A stretch of DNA of 64,000 nt from Candidatus Sulfotelmatobacter sp. (lineage in GTDB: Bacteria > Acidobacteriota > Terriglobia > Terriglobales > Acidobacteriaceae). Both the position numbers and the translations under genes were made by a program. A model generated the notes under the pieces. It had not been told where the DNA came from. It did not search any database and saw only the letters and a list, made by a program, of their open reading frames with translations. The DNA is taken from contig JAOAPI010000046.1 of the NCBI GenBank assembly GCA_025462865.1, forward strand, positions 62,001 to 126,000, in the 5' to 3' direction. Shown here one piece after another: positions 43,792 through 51,657 of this stretch (position 1 is its first letter; each line of letters begins with the position of its first letter).

Positions 43792-44673
43792 ATGCTGCAA
43801 GAATCTCTCGAGCAGGGACGGACTCTCACTGATGCGGCGCTCGACCGTCTGATCCCGCTCGAAACCCAGCATCCCGTTTCCATTCACAAGGCCATGCGGC
43901 ATAGCGTATTTGCCGGTGGTAAACGGTTGCGGCCCGTACTGTGCATGCAAGCCGCCCGCATGATTGCCGGATCACTGCCAAAGAAGATCGAGGAACTGGG
44001 CGCCGCGCTCGAGATGCTGCACACCTACTCGCTGATCCACGACGATCTTCCCGCACTCGATAACGACGATCTGCGGCGTGGGCGTCCCACCTGCCACAAA
44101 GTTTTCGGAGAAGCTCTCGCAATTCTCGCAGGTGATGCCTTACAGACTCAGGCCTATGAAGTCCTAGCGCGCCTGGAATGTCCGCCGGAAGCGCGCGTGC
44201 GAATTATTGAAGAGATCGCACGCGGCACCGGCACCCTCGATGGCATGATCGGCGGGCAGGTTGTCGATCTGGAAGCCGAGCATACCCAGCCCACCGCGGA
44301 GATGCTGGAATACATCCATCGCGCCAAGACCGCCGCGCTGATCACGGCAAGCCTGGTCAGTGGCGCGATCTATGCCGGGGCGAAAGACGCTGAAGTAAGA
44401 AAACTGCGTGCCTTCGGACAATCCATCGGTCTGGCTTTTCAAATTGTCGACGACGTACTCGACGTGACCCAAAGCTCCGAACAACTTGGAAAAACCGCCG
44501 GCAAAGATACTGCCGCCCAGAAGGCGACCTATCCCGCGCTATTCGGAATCGAGGAGTCCCTGCGCAAAGCGGATTCGCTGGTCAGCGCCGCGCTCGAAGA
44601 ACTAGGCTCCTTCGGCGAACGCGCCGAGCCTCTGAAAGAACTCGCGCGATACCTGGTGGAACGCAAAAAGTAA
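43792..44673 (+). CDS. ispA: Polyprenyl (farnesyl/geranylgeranyl) diphosphate synthase
   Basis: A 293-residue all-helical prenyltransferase that elongates allylic diphosphates with isopentenyl diphosphate. First aspartate-rich motif DDLPALDNDDLRRGRPTCH (DDx4D type of short-chain bacterial enzymes), KRLRP near residue 45, second motif FQIVDDVLD, and Lys-rich GKTAGKD. The chain length of the product (C15 or C20) cannot be fixed by eye. It ends 57 bases before the fluoride riboswitch. Confidence 0.92.
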   Translation: MLQESLEQGRTLTDAALDRLIPLETQHPVSIHKAMRHSVFAGGKRLRPVLCMQAARMIAGSLPKKIEELGAALEMLHTYSLIHDDLPALDNDDLRRGRPTCHKVFGEALAILAGDALQTQAYEVLARLECPPEARVRIIEEIARGTGTLDGMIGGQVVDLEAEHTQPTAEMLEYIHRAKTAALITASLVSGAIYAGAKDAEVRKLRAFGQSIGLAFQIVDDVLDVTQSSEQLGKTAGKDTAAQKATYPALFGIEESLRKADSLVSAALEELGSFGERAEPLKELARYLVERKK

Positions 44674-44730
44674 TCAGTGCCTGACAGTTCCTTCGTGAAC
44701 CTTCGCGCCCCTTTGTGGTTAAATGATCTT

Positions 44731-44793
44731 CAGGCGATGGAGTTCGCCACAACCGCCTCAATCGCATTCTGTGCGAAGGCTGATAACTCCTAC
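44731..44793 (+). ncRNA. Fluoride riboswitch (crcB motif)
   Basis: The conserved crcB-motif pieces are all present in order: GGCGATGGAGTTCGCC (44733-44748), AACCGCC, a variable hairpin TCGCA-TTCTG-TGCGA, then GGCTGATAACTCCTAC (44778-44793). GGAGTT pairs with AACTCC to make the closing helix. It lies directly upstream of the fluoride channel gene. The classification follows the published motif and is made by eye. Confidence 0.93.
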
Positions 44794-44818
44794 AAAATCC
44801 AAACCCGATTTGTAGGAG
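44787..44818 (+). promoter_or_regulatory. Expression platform: hairpin that masks the crcB Shine-Dalgarno
   Basis: CTCCTACAAA (44787-44796) is complementary to TTTGTAGGAG (44809-44818), which contains the TAGGAG ribosome site of crcB. The first arm is also the 3' strand of the riboswitch closing helix. Fluoride binding should hold it there and free the ribosome site, giving translational activation. Confidence 0.85.
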
Positions 44819-44826
44819 ACGAACGA

Positions 44827-45204
44827 GTGCTAAAGAACTTTCTTGCCATCTCTCTCGCTGCCGTCGTCGGCGCCAACCTGCGTTACTTATTGAGCCGCAT
44901 CGCCGCCCGGCAACTTGGCCCGGTATTCCCGTATGGCACGCTTTTCATCAACATTACCGGCAGCTTTATCGTCGGCCTGTTCATAATCTGGACGACCGAG
45001 CGCGTCTTGATCGATCCTCACTGGCGCTTGCTGGTGGTGATTGGCTTCTGCGGTTCGTTCACCACTTTTTCCAGCTACGCCTTCGAAACCATGGCTTATT
45101 TCGAGCAAGGACAATGGGAGTTGATGCTCGTCAACGTTCTCGCCAATAACCTGCTGTGTCTCGCCGCAGCGTTGGCGGGCATGGCGCTGGCGCGAGTGCT
45201 GTAG
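44827..45204 (+). CDS. crcB: Fluoride channel CrcB/FluC
   Basis: A 125-residue membrane protein with four helices that exports fluoride as a dual-topology dimer. Family residues are visible: GANLRYLLSR, the pore Asn in GTLFINITGSFIVG, and the sodium/phenylalanine-box region GFCGSFTTFSSYAFE. The GTG at 44827 is chosen because it begins at the family's usual N terminus and has TAGGAG 8 bases upstream, inside the riboswitch-controlled hairpin. The frame opening at 44677 overlaps the riboswitch and is not real. DUF190 follows immediately. Confidence 0.95.
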   Translation: MLKNFLAISLAAVVGANLRYLLSRIAARQLGPVFPYGTLFINITGSFIVGLFIIWTTERVLIDPHWRLLVVIGFCGSFTTFSSYAFETMAYFEQGQWELMLVNVLANNLLCLAAALAGMALARVL

Positions 45205-45205
45205 A

Positions 45206-45535
45206 ATGGCGAACGCGATGGCCGTACAGGTGACAATCTATTTGAATGAAGCCGACCAGTGGCGCCACCGGCCGCTCCACATGGAGATTCTCAACTACCT
45301 ACGCCAGGAAAATGTTTATGCCGCAACCGCTTTTCATGCCGTCGCCGGATTTCTCGGACGCCATCGCGTTAAGACGGCCCACATGGTTGAGGCTGGCGGC
45401 AAACTGCCCGTCGTCATCACCTTTGTCGACACTGACGAGCACGTCAACCGCGTGCTTCCAACCCTGAAGGAAATGGCCGCGCATCGACTCATCGTCCGCG
45501 AAAATGTTGTTCTGGAACAAGGGACTCTTGACTGA
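45206..45535 (+). CDS. DUF190 protein (CrcB-associated)
   Basis: A 109-residue protein with a ferredoxin-like/PII-like fold predicted for DUF190: VTIYLNEADQWRHRPLHMEILNYLRQENVYAATAFHAVAGFLG and LPVVITFVDTDEHVNRVLPTLKEM. DUF190 genes commonly sit next to crcB and are thought to modulate it, but the mechanism is not known. The ATG is one base after the crcB stop (TAGATGG), so they share a transcript and the fluoride riboswitch. Confidence 0.88.
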   Translation: MANAMAVQVTIYLNEADQWRHRPLHMEILNYLRQENVYAATAFHAVAGFLGRHRVKTAHMVEAGGKLPVVITFVDTDEHVNRVLPTLKEMAAHRLIVRENVVLEQGTLD

Positions 45536-45536
45536 T

Positions 45537-46301
45537 ATGTCCTCCCCGCCTCTCGACATTCTTGCCATAGCCGCACACCGTGACGATGTCGAGCAGACCT
45601 GCGGCGGCACGCTGCTCAAAATGGGGCAGCGCGGCCAGCGGACGGGCATTCTTGATTTGACGCAAGGCGAGATGGGCACGCGCGGCAGCGCAGCAGATCG
45701 CGCCCGCGAGGCCGCGGATGCGGCAACAATTCTCGGCGCGGGCTGGCGCCGGGCTCTCGATATCCCCGACGGCCGCGTCGAAAATACCTGGGAGAATCGC
45801 CTCAAAGTCGCAAGCGTCATCCGCGAGACCCGGCCGCGGGTCGTCATCCTGCCTTATTGGCAGGGACGCCATCCCGATCACTACACAACTTCTGTGCTGG
45901 GATACGAGGCCTGCTTCCTCGCAGGATTGTCGAAGCTGGCGCTCACCTCCCCGCCGTCAGCCACCAAATCCGTCGCAGACAAGGCCGAGTCGCTCGCCCC
46001 GCATCGTCCTTTTAAGATCATCTATGCGACGCTCTACTACGACGTGCGCCCCACGTTCGTAGTCGACATCACCCGGCAGTTCGAGCCGAAGCTGGCATCC
46101 ATCCTGGCGTACAAAACGCAGTTCAGCGATCAGGAAGCCGGCAAGGATCTCTTCCCTGCCCACGATGAGATTCGCGCCCGCGTCGACTCAATGGCGCGAT
46201 ATTACGGCATGCTCGGCGGCGTCACCCACGCCGAACCATTTCTGCAGAAAGAAGTCGGACTGGTGGAAGATCTCCTGGCGATTCCTGTGAAATCAATCTA
46301 A
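45537..46301 (+). CDS. PIG-L family deacetylase, BshB1-like (bacillithiol biosynthesis)
   Basis: A 254-residue zinc-dependent deacetylase. In bacillithiol producers BshB removes the acetyl group from GlcNAc-malate. The N-terminal metal motif is AHRDDVE instead of the usual AHPDDxE, then DLTQGEMGTRGS, VENTWENR and RHPDHYTTS. Its length and these patterns match BshB1 better than mycothiol enzymes. It starts one base after the DUF190 stop, so it should be cotranscribed with the fluoride channel. The exact substrate is not proven. Confidence 0.85.
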   Translation: MSSPPLDILAIAAHRDDVEQTCGGTLLKMGQRGQRTGILDLTQGEMGTRGSAADRAREAADAATILGAGWRRALDIPDGRVENTWENRLKVASVIRETRPRVVILPYWQGRHPDHYTTSVLGYEACFLAGLSKLALTSPPSATKSVADKAESLAPHRPFKIIYATLYYDVRPTFVVDITRQFEPKLASILAYKTQFSDQEAGKDLFPAHDEIRARVDSMARYYGMLGGVTHAEPFLQKEVGLVEDLLAIPVKSI

Positions 46302-46340
46302 CCATCAATTGCATCGCCAAGGTTTTGTTCGCAAAGTTTT

Positions 46341-46374
46341 CATCCCGAGCGCAAGGTTTGTCATCCCGAGCGCA
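46341..46374 (+). repeat. Two copies of CATCCCGAGCGCA
   Basis: The 13-mer CATCCCGAGCGCA occurs at 46341-46353 and again at 46362-46374, with the second continuing into GCGAGGGACCTTGG. It lies in the 117-base gap between convergent genes. Elements of this type are frequent in intergenic DNA of some acidobacteria (recollection, unchecked). Confidence 0.6.
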
Positions 46375-46418
46375 GCGAGGGACCTTGGTGTCCGCCGGCG
46401 CCCGGGCACCGCTGCCGA

Positions 46419-47099
46419 TCACTTCTTCAACCCCACCGCTACCCCATCCCGAATCGGCAGGATCGTAGTAACAAAATCCCCCGAATCATAAAGCAGCCGA
46501 TTGAATTCAAGGATCGCCTTCGTCTGCGGCTGCTTGGGATTTTTCTGCGCCACCCGCCCACTCCACAAAACATTGTCCGTGATGAAGAGCCCGCCCTTTC
46601 GCAGCCGGGGCGAAACCAGTCTTAACACCCGTGGATAATCCTCCTTATCCACATCATTGAAAATGATGTCAAACTGCTCCTTCTGCTCCGACAGAACTTC
46701 CAGGGCATCGCCTGTATGCAACGTAATGCGATCAGCAACGCCGGCGCGCTCAAAGTACCCCCGGGCGCGTTCCGCGTTCTTCGAATCGCCATCGGTATAA
46801 ATGACGCGGCCCTCTTTACCGACCGCTCGAGCCCACCAGATCGTCGAATAGCCAATCGCAGAGCCCAACTCGAACACCGTCTTAGCATTAATCATCAAAG
46901 CGAGTTGATAGAGCACCCGCGCCACCGCCGGTCCCACGATCGGGATACTGTGCTTACTGGCGTACTCCTCCATCTCCGCCAGCACTTCATCGCGCTTGGG
47001 CAGCATCGAATAGAGATAATCGTCGACCGGCCCGGCGGTGGTGAAGTTGTAATGTCGCCAGCTAGGCTTGCTTTCTTTCTTCGGCTTGTTGTCGGCCAC
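46419..47099 (-). CDS. SAM-dependent O-methyltransferase (family 3)
   Basis: A 226-residue cytoplasmic methyltransferase of the catechol/caffeoyl-CoA O-methyltransferase type. The SAM pocket is KTVFELGSAIGYSTIWWARAVG, with the acidic end of strand 2 at VIYTDGD, the metal site in FDIIFNDVDKEDY and ITDNVLWSG. The substrate cannot be named. The start overlaps the upstream metallo-hydrolase gene by 38 bases, so they form a small operon. Confidence 0.88.
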   Translation of the reverse strand: MADNKPKKESKPSWRHYNFTTAGPVDDYLYSMLPKRDEVLAEMEEYASKHSIPIVGPAVARVLYQLALMINAKTVFELGSAIGYSTIWWARAVGKEGRVIYTDGDSKNAERARGYFERAGVADRITLHTGDALEVLSEQKEQFDIIFNDVDKEDYPRVLRLVSPRLRKGGLFITDNVLWSGRVAQKNPKQPQTKAILEFNRLLYDSGDFVTTILPIRDGVAVGLKK

Positions 47100-47841
47100 G
47101 TGTTTCCTTTCGACCTTCGGTAGGCGCGTCCCCGCGCGTGTTTCCCGCGGTTACACCAGGTGTCATGGTCACAACTTCAACTCCAGGTACCAGTTTCTGA
47201 AAGTCACTGGGAGTTCCTGTCAGCACTGGGAATGTTCCGAAATGCATGGGGATCACCGTCTTTGGCTTAAGCAGGTTGCAGGCATAGGCCGCCTCGCGTG
47301 GACCCATCGTAAAGTGATCGCCGATCGGCAGCATGACGATCTCCGGCGCATAAAGTTCGCGAATAATCGCCATGTCGCCAAAAACATTGGTGTCGCCGGC
47401 ATGGTAAATCTTGACCCCGTTTTCGAATTCGACAACGTAGCCGCAGGCTTCGCCGCCATAAATCAGTTGGTCGCCATCCTGAATGCCGCAGGAATGATCG
47501 GCGTGCACCATGGTGACTTTGATATCGCCGACTTTCTGCGTGCCTCCCTTGTTCATCATCAAGGTTTGCTTTGCGCCTTTTTTCTCCAGCCAGCCGCACA
47601 ACTCGGGCATGCCGACCACCTGCGGATTGTGCTCCTTGATTACTTCGACCGCATCCCCAATATGGTCTCCGTGGCCGTGAGTGCACAGCAGAACGTCAAC
47701 GTGCTTCAGCTTTTTCTCGAACGGCGGACAAGCCGGATTGTTCATGATCCAGGGATCGATAATGATGGTCCGGCCTCCCGGTGTGTCAATGCGAAACGTT
47801 GCGTGTCCCAGCCATGTAAGTTGAACACCTTTAAGATTCAT
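47062..47841 (-). CDS. Metal-dependent hydrolase, UPF0173 metallo-beta-lactamase fold
   Basis: A 259-residue protein with MBL-fold marks: LTWLGHATFRID, CTHGHGDHIGDA (metal ligands), HADHSCG, YHAGDTNVFGDM and IPMHFGTFPVL. This pattern is that of the UPF0173 (YtkL) group, whose substrate is unknown. The last 30 residues are a polar Arg/Glu/Gln tail not typical of the family, and they overlap the start of the methyltransferase gene. It is divergent from hpt. Confidence 0.88.
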   Translation of the reverse strand: MNLKGVQLTWLGHATFRIDTPGGRTIIIDPWIMNNPACPPFEKKLKHVDVLLCTHGHGDHIGDAVEVIKEHNPQVVGMPELCGWLEKKGAKQTLMMNKGGTQKVGDIKVTMVHADHSCGIQDGDQLIYGGEACGYVVEFENGVKIYHAGDTNVFGDMAIIRELYAPEIVMLPIGDHFTMGPREAAYACNLLKPKTVIPMHFGTFPVLTGTPSDFQKLVPGVEVVTMTPGVTAGNTRGDAPTEGRKETRGRQQAEERKQA

Positions 47842-47939
47842 AACGATATTCCTCCATCTGCGAACTCGGTCGCTCGAATTTCCAGCGAAATGAATGGCGG
47901 CATGGGCTGCCGCTGTACTTTAGTTTAATATGAAACGCC

Positions 47940-48491
47940 ATGGCAGAACTCAAGGTGCTGATTTCGCGGGAGCAGATCGCCAAAAGAATCGTGGAACTAG
48001 GCGCGGAAATCACTCGCGACTTCGAGGGGCAACCTGTAATTCTGGTGGGCGTACTCAAAGGGTCCGCGATTTTCCTGGCTGACCTCGCCCGACAGATCAA
48101 GCTGGACGCCACTTTTGACTTCATCGGAGTCTCCAGTTATGGCAATCGGCCCAGCCCCACCCAGGAATTGAAAAGCGGGTGGGATTCCACCGGCGAAGTG
48201 AAGCTGACAAAAGATGTGGATCAGTCCATGAAAGACAAGAACGTAATCGTTGTCGAAGATATTCTGGATACTGGACTCACGCTGACCGTGCTGAAAAAGC
48301 TTCTGCTCGCGCATCAACCTCGTTCTCTGAAGATCGCGGCCCTTCTGGACAAGCCCTCGCGCCGCACCCTGCCGCTGCAGGGCGACTACGTCGGCTTCAC
48401 CATCCCCGATGAGTTCGTCGTCGGCTACGGACTCGATTACGCTGAACGCTACCGCAACCTCGCCGATATTTGCATCGTGCCAAGGGAGTGA
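47940..48491 (+). CDS. hpt: Hypoxanthine phosphoribosyltransferase
   Basis: A 183-residue purine-salvage enzyme that makes IMP or GMP from the free base and PRPP. Motifs: VLKGSAIFLADL, FIGVSSYGN, and the PRPP loop VIVVEDILDTGLTL; the purine site is PDEFVVGYGLDYAERYRNL. The length is typical. It is followed by the GAF-SpoIIE protein after 48 bases; no functional link is evident. Confidence 0.95.
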   Translation: MAELKVLISREQIAKRIVELGAEITRDFEGQPVILVGVLKGSAIFLADLARQIKLDATFDFIGVSSYGNRPSPTQELKSGWDSTGEVKLTKDVDQSMKDKNVIVVEDILDTGLTLTVLKKLLLAHQPRSLKIAALLDKPSRRTLPLQGDYVGFTIPDEFVVGYGLDYAERYRNLADICIVPRE

Positions 48492-48539
48492 GACTGCAGC
48501 AACTAGCTCCTAAAAGCACGGCTGCTATCATAGAAAACA

Positions 48540-50315
48540 ATGGGCTCCGTTCTAAACAAGCACGAAAAACATGTGCAGGTAGATCCGCTGTTACTCGAGG
48601 TCTCCGACGTAATGGCAACCTCCCTCGACCTCGATACCACTCTCCGCCGGGTGGCTGAAGTCGTCCGCAAAGTCATCGACTACGAGATTTTTGCAATCCT
48701 TCTCCTCAACGAAAAGACTCAGGAACTCCGCTTTCGTTTCCAGGTGGGGTATCCGCCAGAATTTACCGAGAGATCTCGCATCAAAGTCGGCGAAGGGGTG
48801 ACCGGCCTAGCCGTCCAATTGCGCCAGGCGATCCTAATCGACGATGTGACACAGGATCCCCGTTACATCGCCGCTGTTCCCAACGTCTGCTCCGAATTAG
48901 CAGTACCGCTCACCACCAAGAACCGCGTAATTGGAGTAATTGACCTCGAGGCGCGCCACCAAAACTATTTCACCGAAGAACATAAGCGGCTGCTCACCCT
49001 GATCGCGTCGCGTATGGCCGCCGGCATTGAGAACGCTCAGCTTTATACCCGTACTACCCGTCAGGCGCGCATTCTTCTGTTGTTGAATGAAACCGCGCGC
49101 GAGCTATCGTCAATTTTGAATCTCGACGAACTCTTGGGCCGTATTGCGGAACTTCTGCAGCGGTTGATCGACTTTCAGATGTTCAGCATTCTGCTGCTGG
49201 ATTCTTCTGGCGAAAAATTGCAGCATCGTTTTTCACTGCGCTTCAACGAGAATGTTCACGTGAAGCATGAAATCCCGCTCGGACGTGGCCTGGTTGGAGA
49301 AGCGGCGCAGACCAGGCAGGCGATCCTGGTCCCCGATGTCAGCAAAGATCCCCGCTACATTGAGGGAAATCCTGAAACGCGCTCAGAACTGACGGTACCG
49401 CTTATCTATAAGGACAAAGTAATCGGGGTTCTCGATCTCGAGCACACTCGCCGAGGTTTTTTTACCGAAGACCACCGGCGCACCATGACCACGATTGCCG
49501 CTCAGGTGGCAATCGCCATTGAAAATGCCCGCCTGTATGAGGAAGTCGCACGGCAAGAACGGCGACTCGAGCGGGATTTGGCCCTCGCCCGCGAATTACA
49601 GACACGGCTTCTTCCCCAAACTCTGCCTAAGTTGAATCATCTCGAACTGGCGGCAAAGTTTACTCCCGCCAGAGCCATCGGCGGAGATCTTTACGACTTC
49701 ATTCCATATTCCCTTTCGCGGCTGGGCATTGTGATTGGCGACGTCAGCGGCAAAGGAGCGCCAGCCGCCATCTATGCCGCGCTGGTTAGTGGCATTCTGC
49801 GCTCGCACGCGCCAATCGAGCCTGGGCCCGCCGAAATGCTTTCGGCGGTGAATCTTTCGCTGGCCGAACGGCGGATCGAGGCGCAGTTTGTCTCGCTGAT
49901 TTACGCGGTCTGGGATGATGAACGCCGCACCCTTCAAGTATCGAACTCCGGCTTGCCGCGCCCGGTTCTGGTTCACGACGGAAAGAACAGTGTGATCGAA
50001 GCTACTGGTCTGCCGTTGGGCCTTTTTGACGATGCGAACTATGACGAATTCCAATTCAAAATGAAGCCTGGGGATATGTTCGTGTTCTTCAGCGATGGCA
50101 TCCTCGATGCGCGTAATCGCAAGGGAGAACTGTTCGGCCGGGCACGCGTCGAGAAAATCATTGAGGAATGCGCAAGCGGGTCCGCCGACTCCGTAGTAGC
50201 CTCTCTCTTCAAGGCTGTAGCGGAGCACTCCGCCGGAGTCGAGACATTCGACGATCAGACAGTGTTGGCGATCAAAGTGAAAGACGGCGAAACATCCGCC
50301 GCCAGGCGAAAATGA
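48540..50315 (+). CDS. GAF-GAF-SpoIIE serine phosphatase (RsbU-type)
   Basis: A 591-residue cytosolic signalling protein. Two GAF sensor domains (about 30-175 and 190-340) each show the pattern IDYEIFAILLL / IDFQMFSILLL, GEGVTGLA / GRGLVGEA and GVIDLE / GVLDLEH. After a short coiled coil comes the PP2C-type SpoIIE domain with ARAIGGDLYDF, GDVSGKGAPAA, SNSGLPRPVL and FSDGILDARN. It likely dephosphorylates an anti-anti-sigma factor to control a partner-switching stress response, but no such gene lies nearby. The stop overlaps lysA (ATGA). Confidence 0.92.
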   Translation: MGSVLNKHEKHVQVDPLLLEVSDVMATSLDLDTTLRRVAEVVRKVIDYEIFAILLLNEKTQELRFRFQVGYPPEFTERSRIKVGEGVTGLAVQLRQAILIDDVTQDPRYIAAVPNVCSELAVPLTTKNRVIGVIDLEARHQNYFTEEHKRLLTLIASRMAAGIENAQLYTRTTRQARILLLLNETARELSSILNLDELLGRIAELLQRLIDFQMFSILLLDSSGEKLQHRFSLRFNENVHVKHEIPLGRGLVGEAAQTRQAILVPDVSKDPRYIEGNPETRSELTVPLIYKDKVIGVLDLEHTRRGFFTEDHRRTMTTIAAQVAIAIENARLYEEVARQERRLERDLALARELQTRLLPQTLPKLNHLELAAKFTPARAIGGDLYDFIPYSLSRLGIVIGDVSGKGAPAAIYAALVSGILRSHAPIEPGPAEMLSAVNLSLAERRIEAQFVSLIYAVWDDERRTLQVSNSGLPRPVLVHDGKNSVIEATGLPLGLFDDANYDEFQFKMKPGDMFVFFSDGILDARNRKGELFGRARVEKIIEECASGSADSVVASLFKAVAEHSAGVETFDDQTVLAIKVKDGETSAARRK

Positions 50316-51640
50316 GCCGGCACAGCGAAGTCGCGGGAACGGAACGGCCGCCGGGATTCGTTTTTCACCGGCAGAGCAAGGGCTTATTTCGCCGCGGCGC
50401 CGACCTTGTGTTGCATTGCGAAGACCTTCCATTACCCACATTAGCCGAGCGCTACGAAACTCCACTCTACGTTTATTCGGCAACCGCAATCCGGCAACGG
50501 CTACTCACATTTCAGAAAGCATTCCGCGAAGTTCCTCACACCATCTGTTACTCCGTCAAGGCGAATTCCAATATCAGCATCCTGCGCCTGCTGGCGCGGG
50601 AGAGATGCGGCTTTGACGTAGTTTCCGGCGGAGAATTGGAAAGAGTGCTGGTCGCGGACCGGCGCGCGGCTAAGAAGACGGTTTTCTCGGGCGTCGGAAA
50701 ATCTGCTGACGAAATGACCGCCGCGCTGAAGGCTGGAATTTTGCTCTTCAATGTGGAGAGCGAATCCGAACTCTGGGCTCTGGCGGAATGCGCCACACGT
50801 TTGCGCACGACGGCGCGCGTCGCTCTACGCGTCAATCCGGACGTCGCCGCCGATACTCATCCTCACATTTCTACCGGTCTACGCAAACACAAGTTTGGGG
50901 TGCCAATCAGCGATGCGCGCGAACTTTATGCCAAGGCCTCAGGCGCAAGATATCTGAAGGTTGCCGGAATCAGTGTCCATATCGGCTCGCAGATCACTGA
51001 ACTTGCGCCCTTCGCGGAAGCAATCGCGCGGGTTTCCGGCCTGCTTCGCGTTCTTCGCGCCGACGGTCACCGAATCGAATACGTCGACAGCGGCGGCGGC
51101 CTGGGGATTGCTTATCAGGAACCCGGTGTCGACTTTGACGCAATGGTCGCCCGGTATGCGCGTGCCGTCACCAACCCTTTGCGTGGTTTGAATGTGCACT
51201 TACTGCTTGAACCGGGGCGCGCGATTATTGGGCCTGCCGGAGTACTCCTTACCTCCATCATTTACAGAAAAGAAAATGATGGCAAACGATTTCTCGTCGT
51301 CGATGCCGCCATGAACGATCTGATCCGGCCCGTTCTTTACAGCGCCTATCACGAGATCGTTCCCGTGGTGCAGCCCGTGAACTCGACGAAGAAGATGGAA
51401 ACTGTCGATGTGGTTGGTCCCGTCTGCGAGTCCGGCGATTTTTTTGCCCGCGATCGCGAGTTACCGCGAACCGAAGAAAATGATTTGCTGGCGATTCTCG
51501 ATGCCGGCGCTTACGGAATGTCGCTCGCCTCGAACTACAACACACGTCCACGGCCGGCTGAAATATTGGTGCAGGGAAAGTCCGTCAAAGTGATCCGGCG
51601 ACGGGAAAAAGTACGCGACCTGTTTTCTGCGGAATTGTAA
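50312..51640 (+). CDS. lysA: Diaminopimelate decarboxylase
   Basis: A 442-residue PLP enzyme catalysing the last step of lysine synthesis. The PLP lysine is in CYSVKANSN, followed by HIGSQITELAPF, the glycine loop YVDSGGGLGI, the phosphate/substrate motif LLEPGRAIIG, and the dimer-interface PVCESGDFFARDRELP and DAGAYGMSLASNYN. The ATG overlaps the stop of the phosphatase gene in the ATGA manner. The frame upstream to 50168 is inside that gene and not real. Confidence 0.95.
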   Translation: MSRHSEVAGTERPPGFVFHRQSKGLFRRGADLVLHCEDLPLPTLAERYETPLYVYSATAIRQRLLTFQKAFREVPHTICYSVKANSNISILRLLARERCGFDVVSGGELERVLVADRRAAKKTVFSGVGKSADEMTAALKAGILLFNVESESELWALAECATRLRTTARVALRVNPDVAADTHPHISTGLRKHKFGVPISDARELYAKASGARYLKVAGISVHIGSQITELAPFAEAIARVSGLLRVLRADGHRIEYVDSGGGLGIAYQEPGVDFDAMVARYARAVTNPLRGLNVHLLLEPGRAIIGPAGVLLTSIIYRKENDGKRFLVVDAAMNDLIRPVLYSAYHEIVPVVQPVNSTKKMETVDVVGPVCESGDFFARDRELPRTEENDLLAILDAGAYGMSLASNYNTRPRPAEILVQGKSVKVIRRREKVRDLFSAEL

Positions 51641-51657
51641 CTTCCGCCTCCATCGTT

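Noticed and set aside
44677-44826. Upstream part of the crcB reading frame as coding sequence
   Set aside because: This DNA is the fluoride riboswitch; the family N terminus begins at the GTG at 44827 with its own ribosome site.
47068-47928. A 286-codon plus-strand frame across the UPF0173 hydrolase
   Set aside because: It is the shadow of the metallo-hydrolase gene, whose MBL motifs are intact on the minus strand.
49596-50489. A 297-codon minus-strand frame across the GAF-SpoIIE/lysA junction
   Set aside because: It is antisense to two clearly recognised genes and has no signal, motif or ribosome site.
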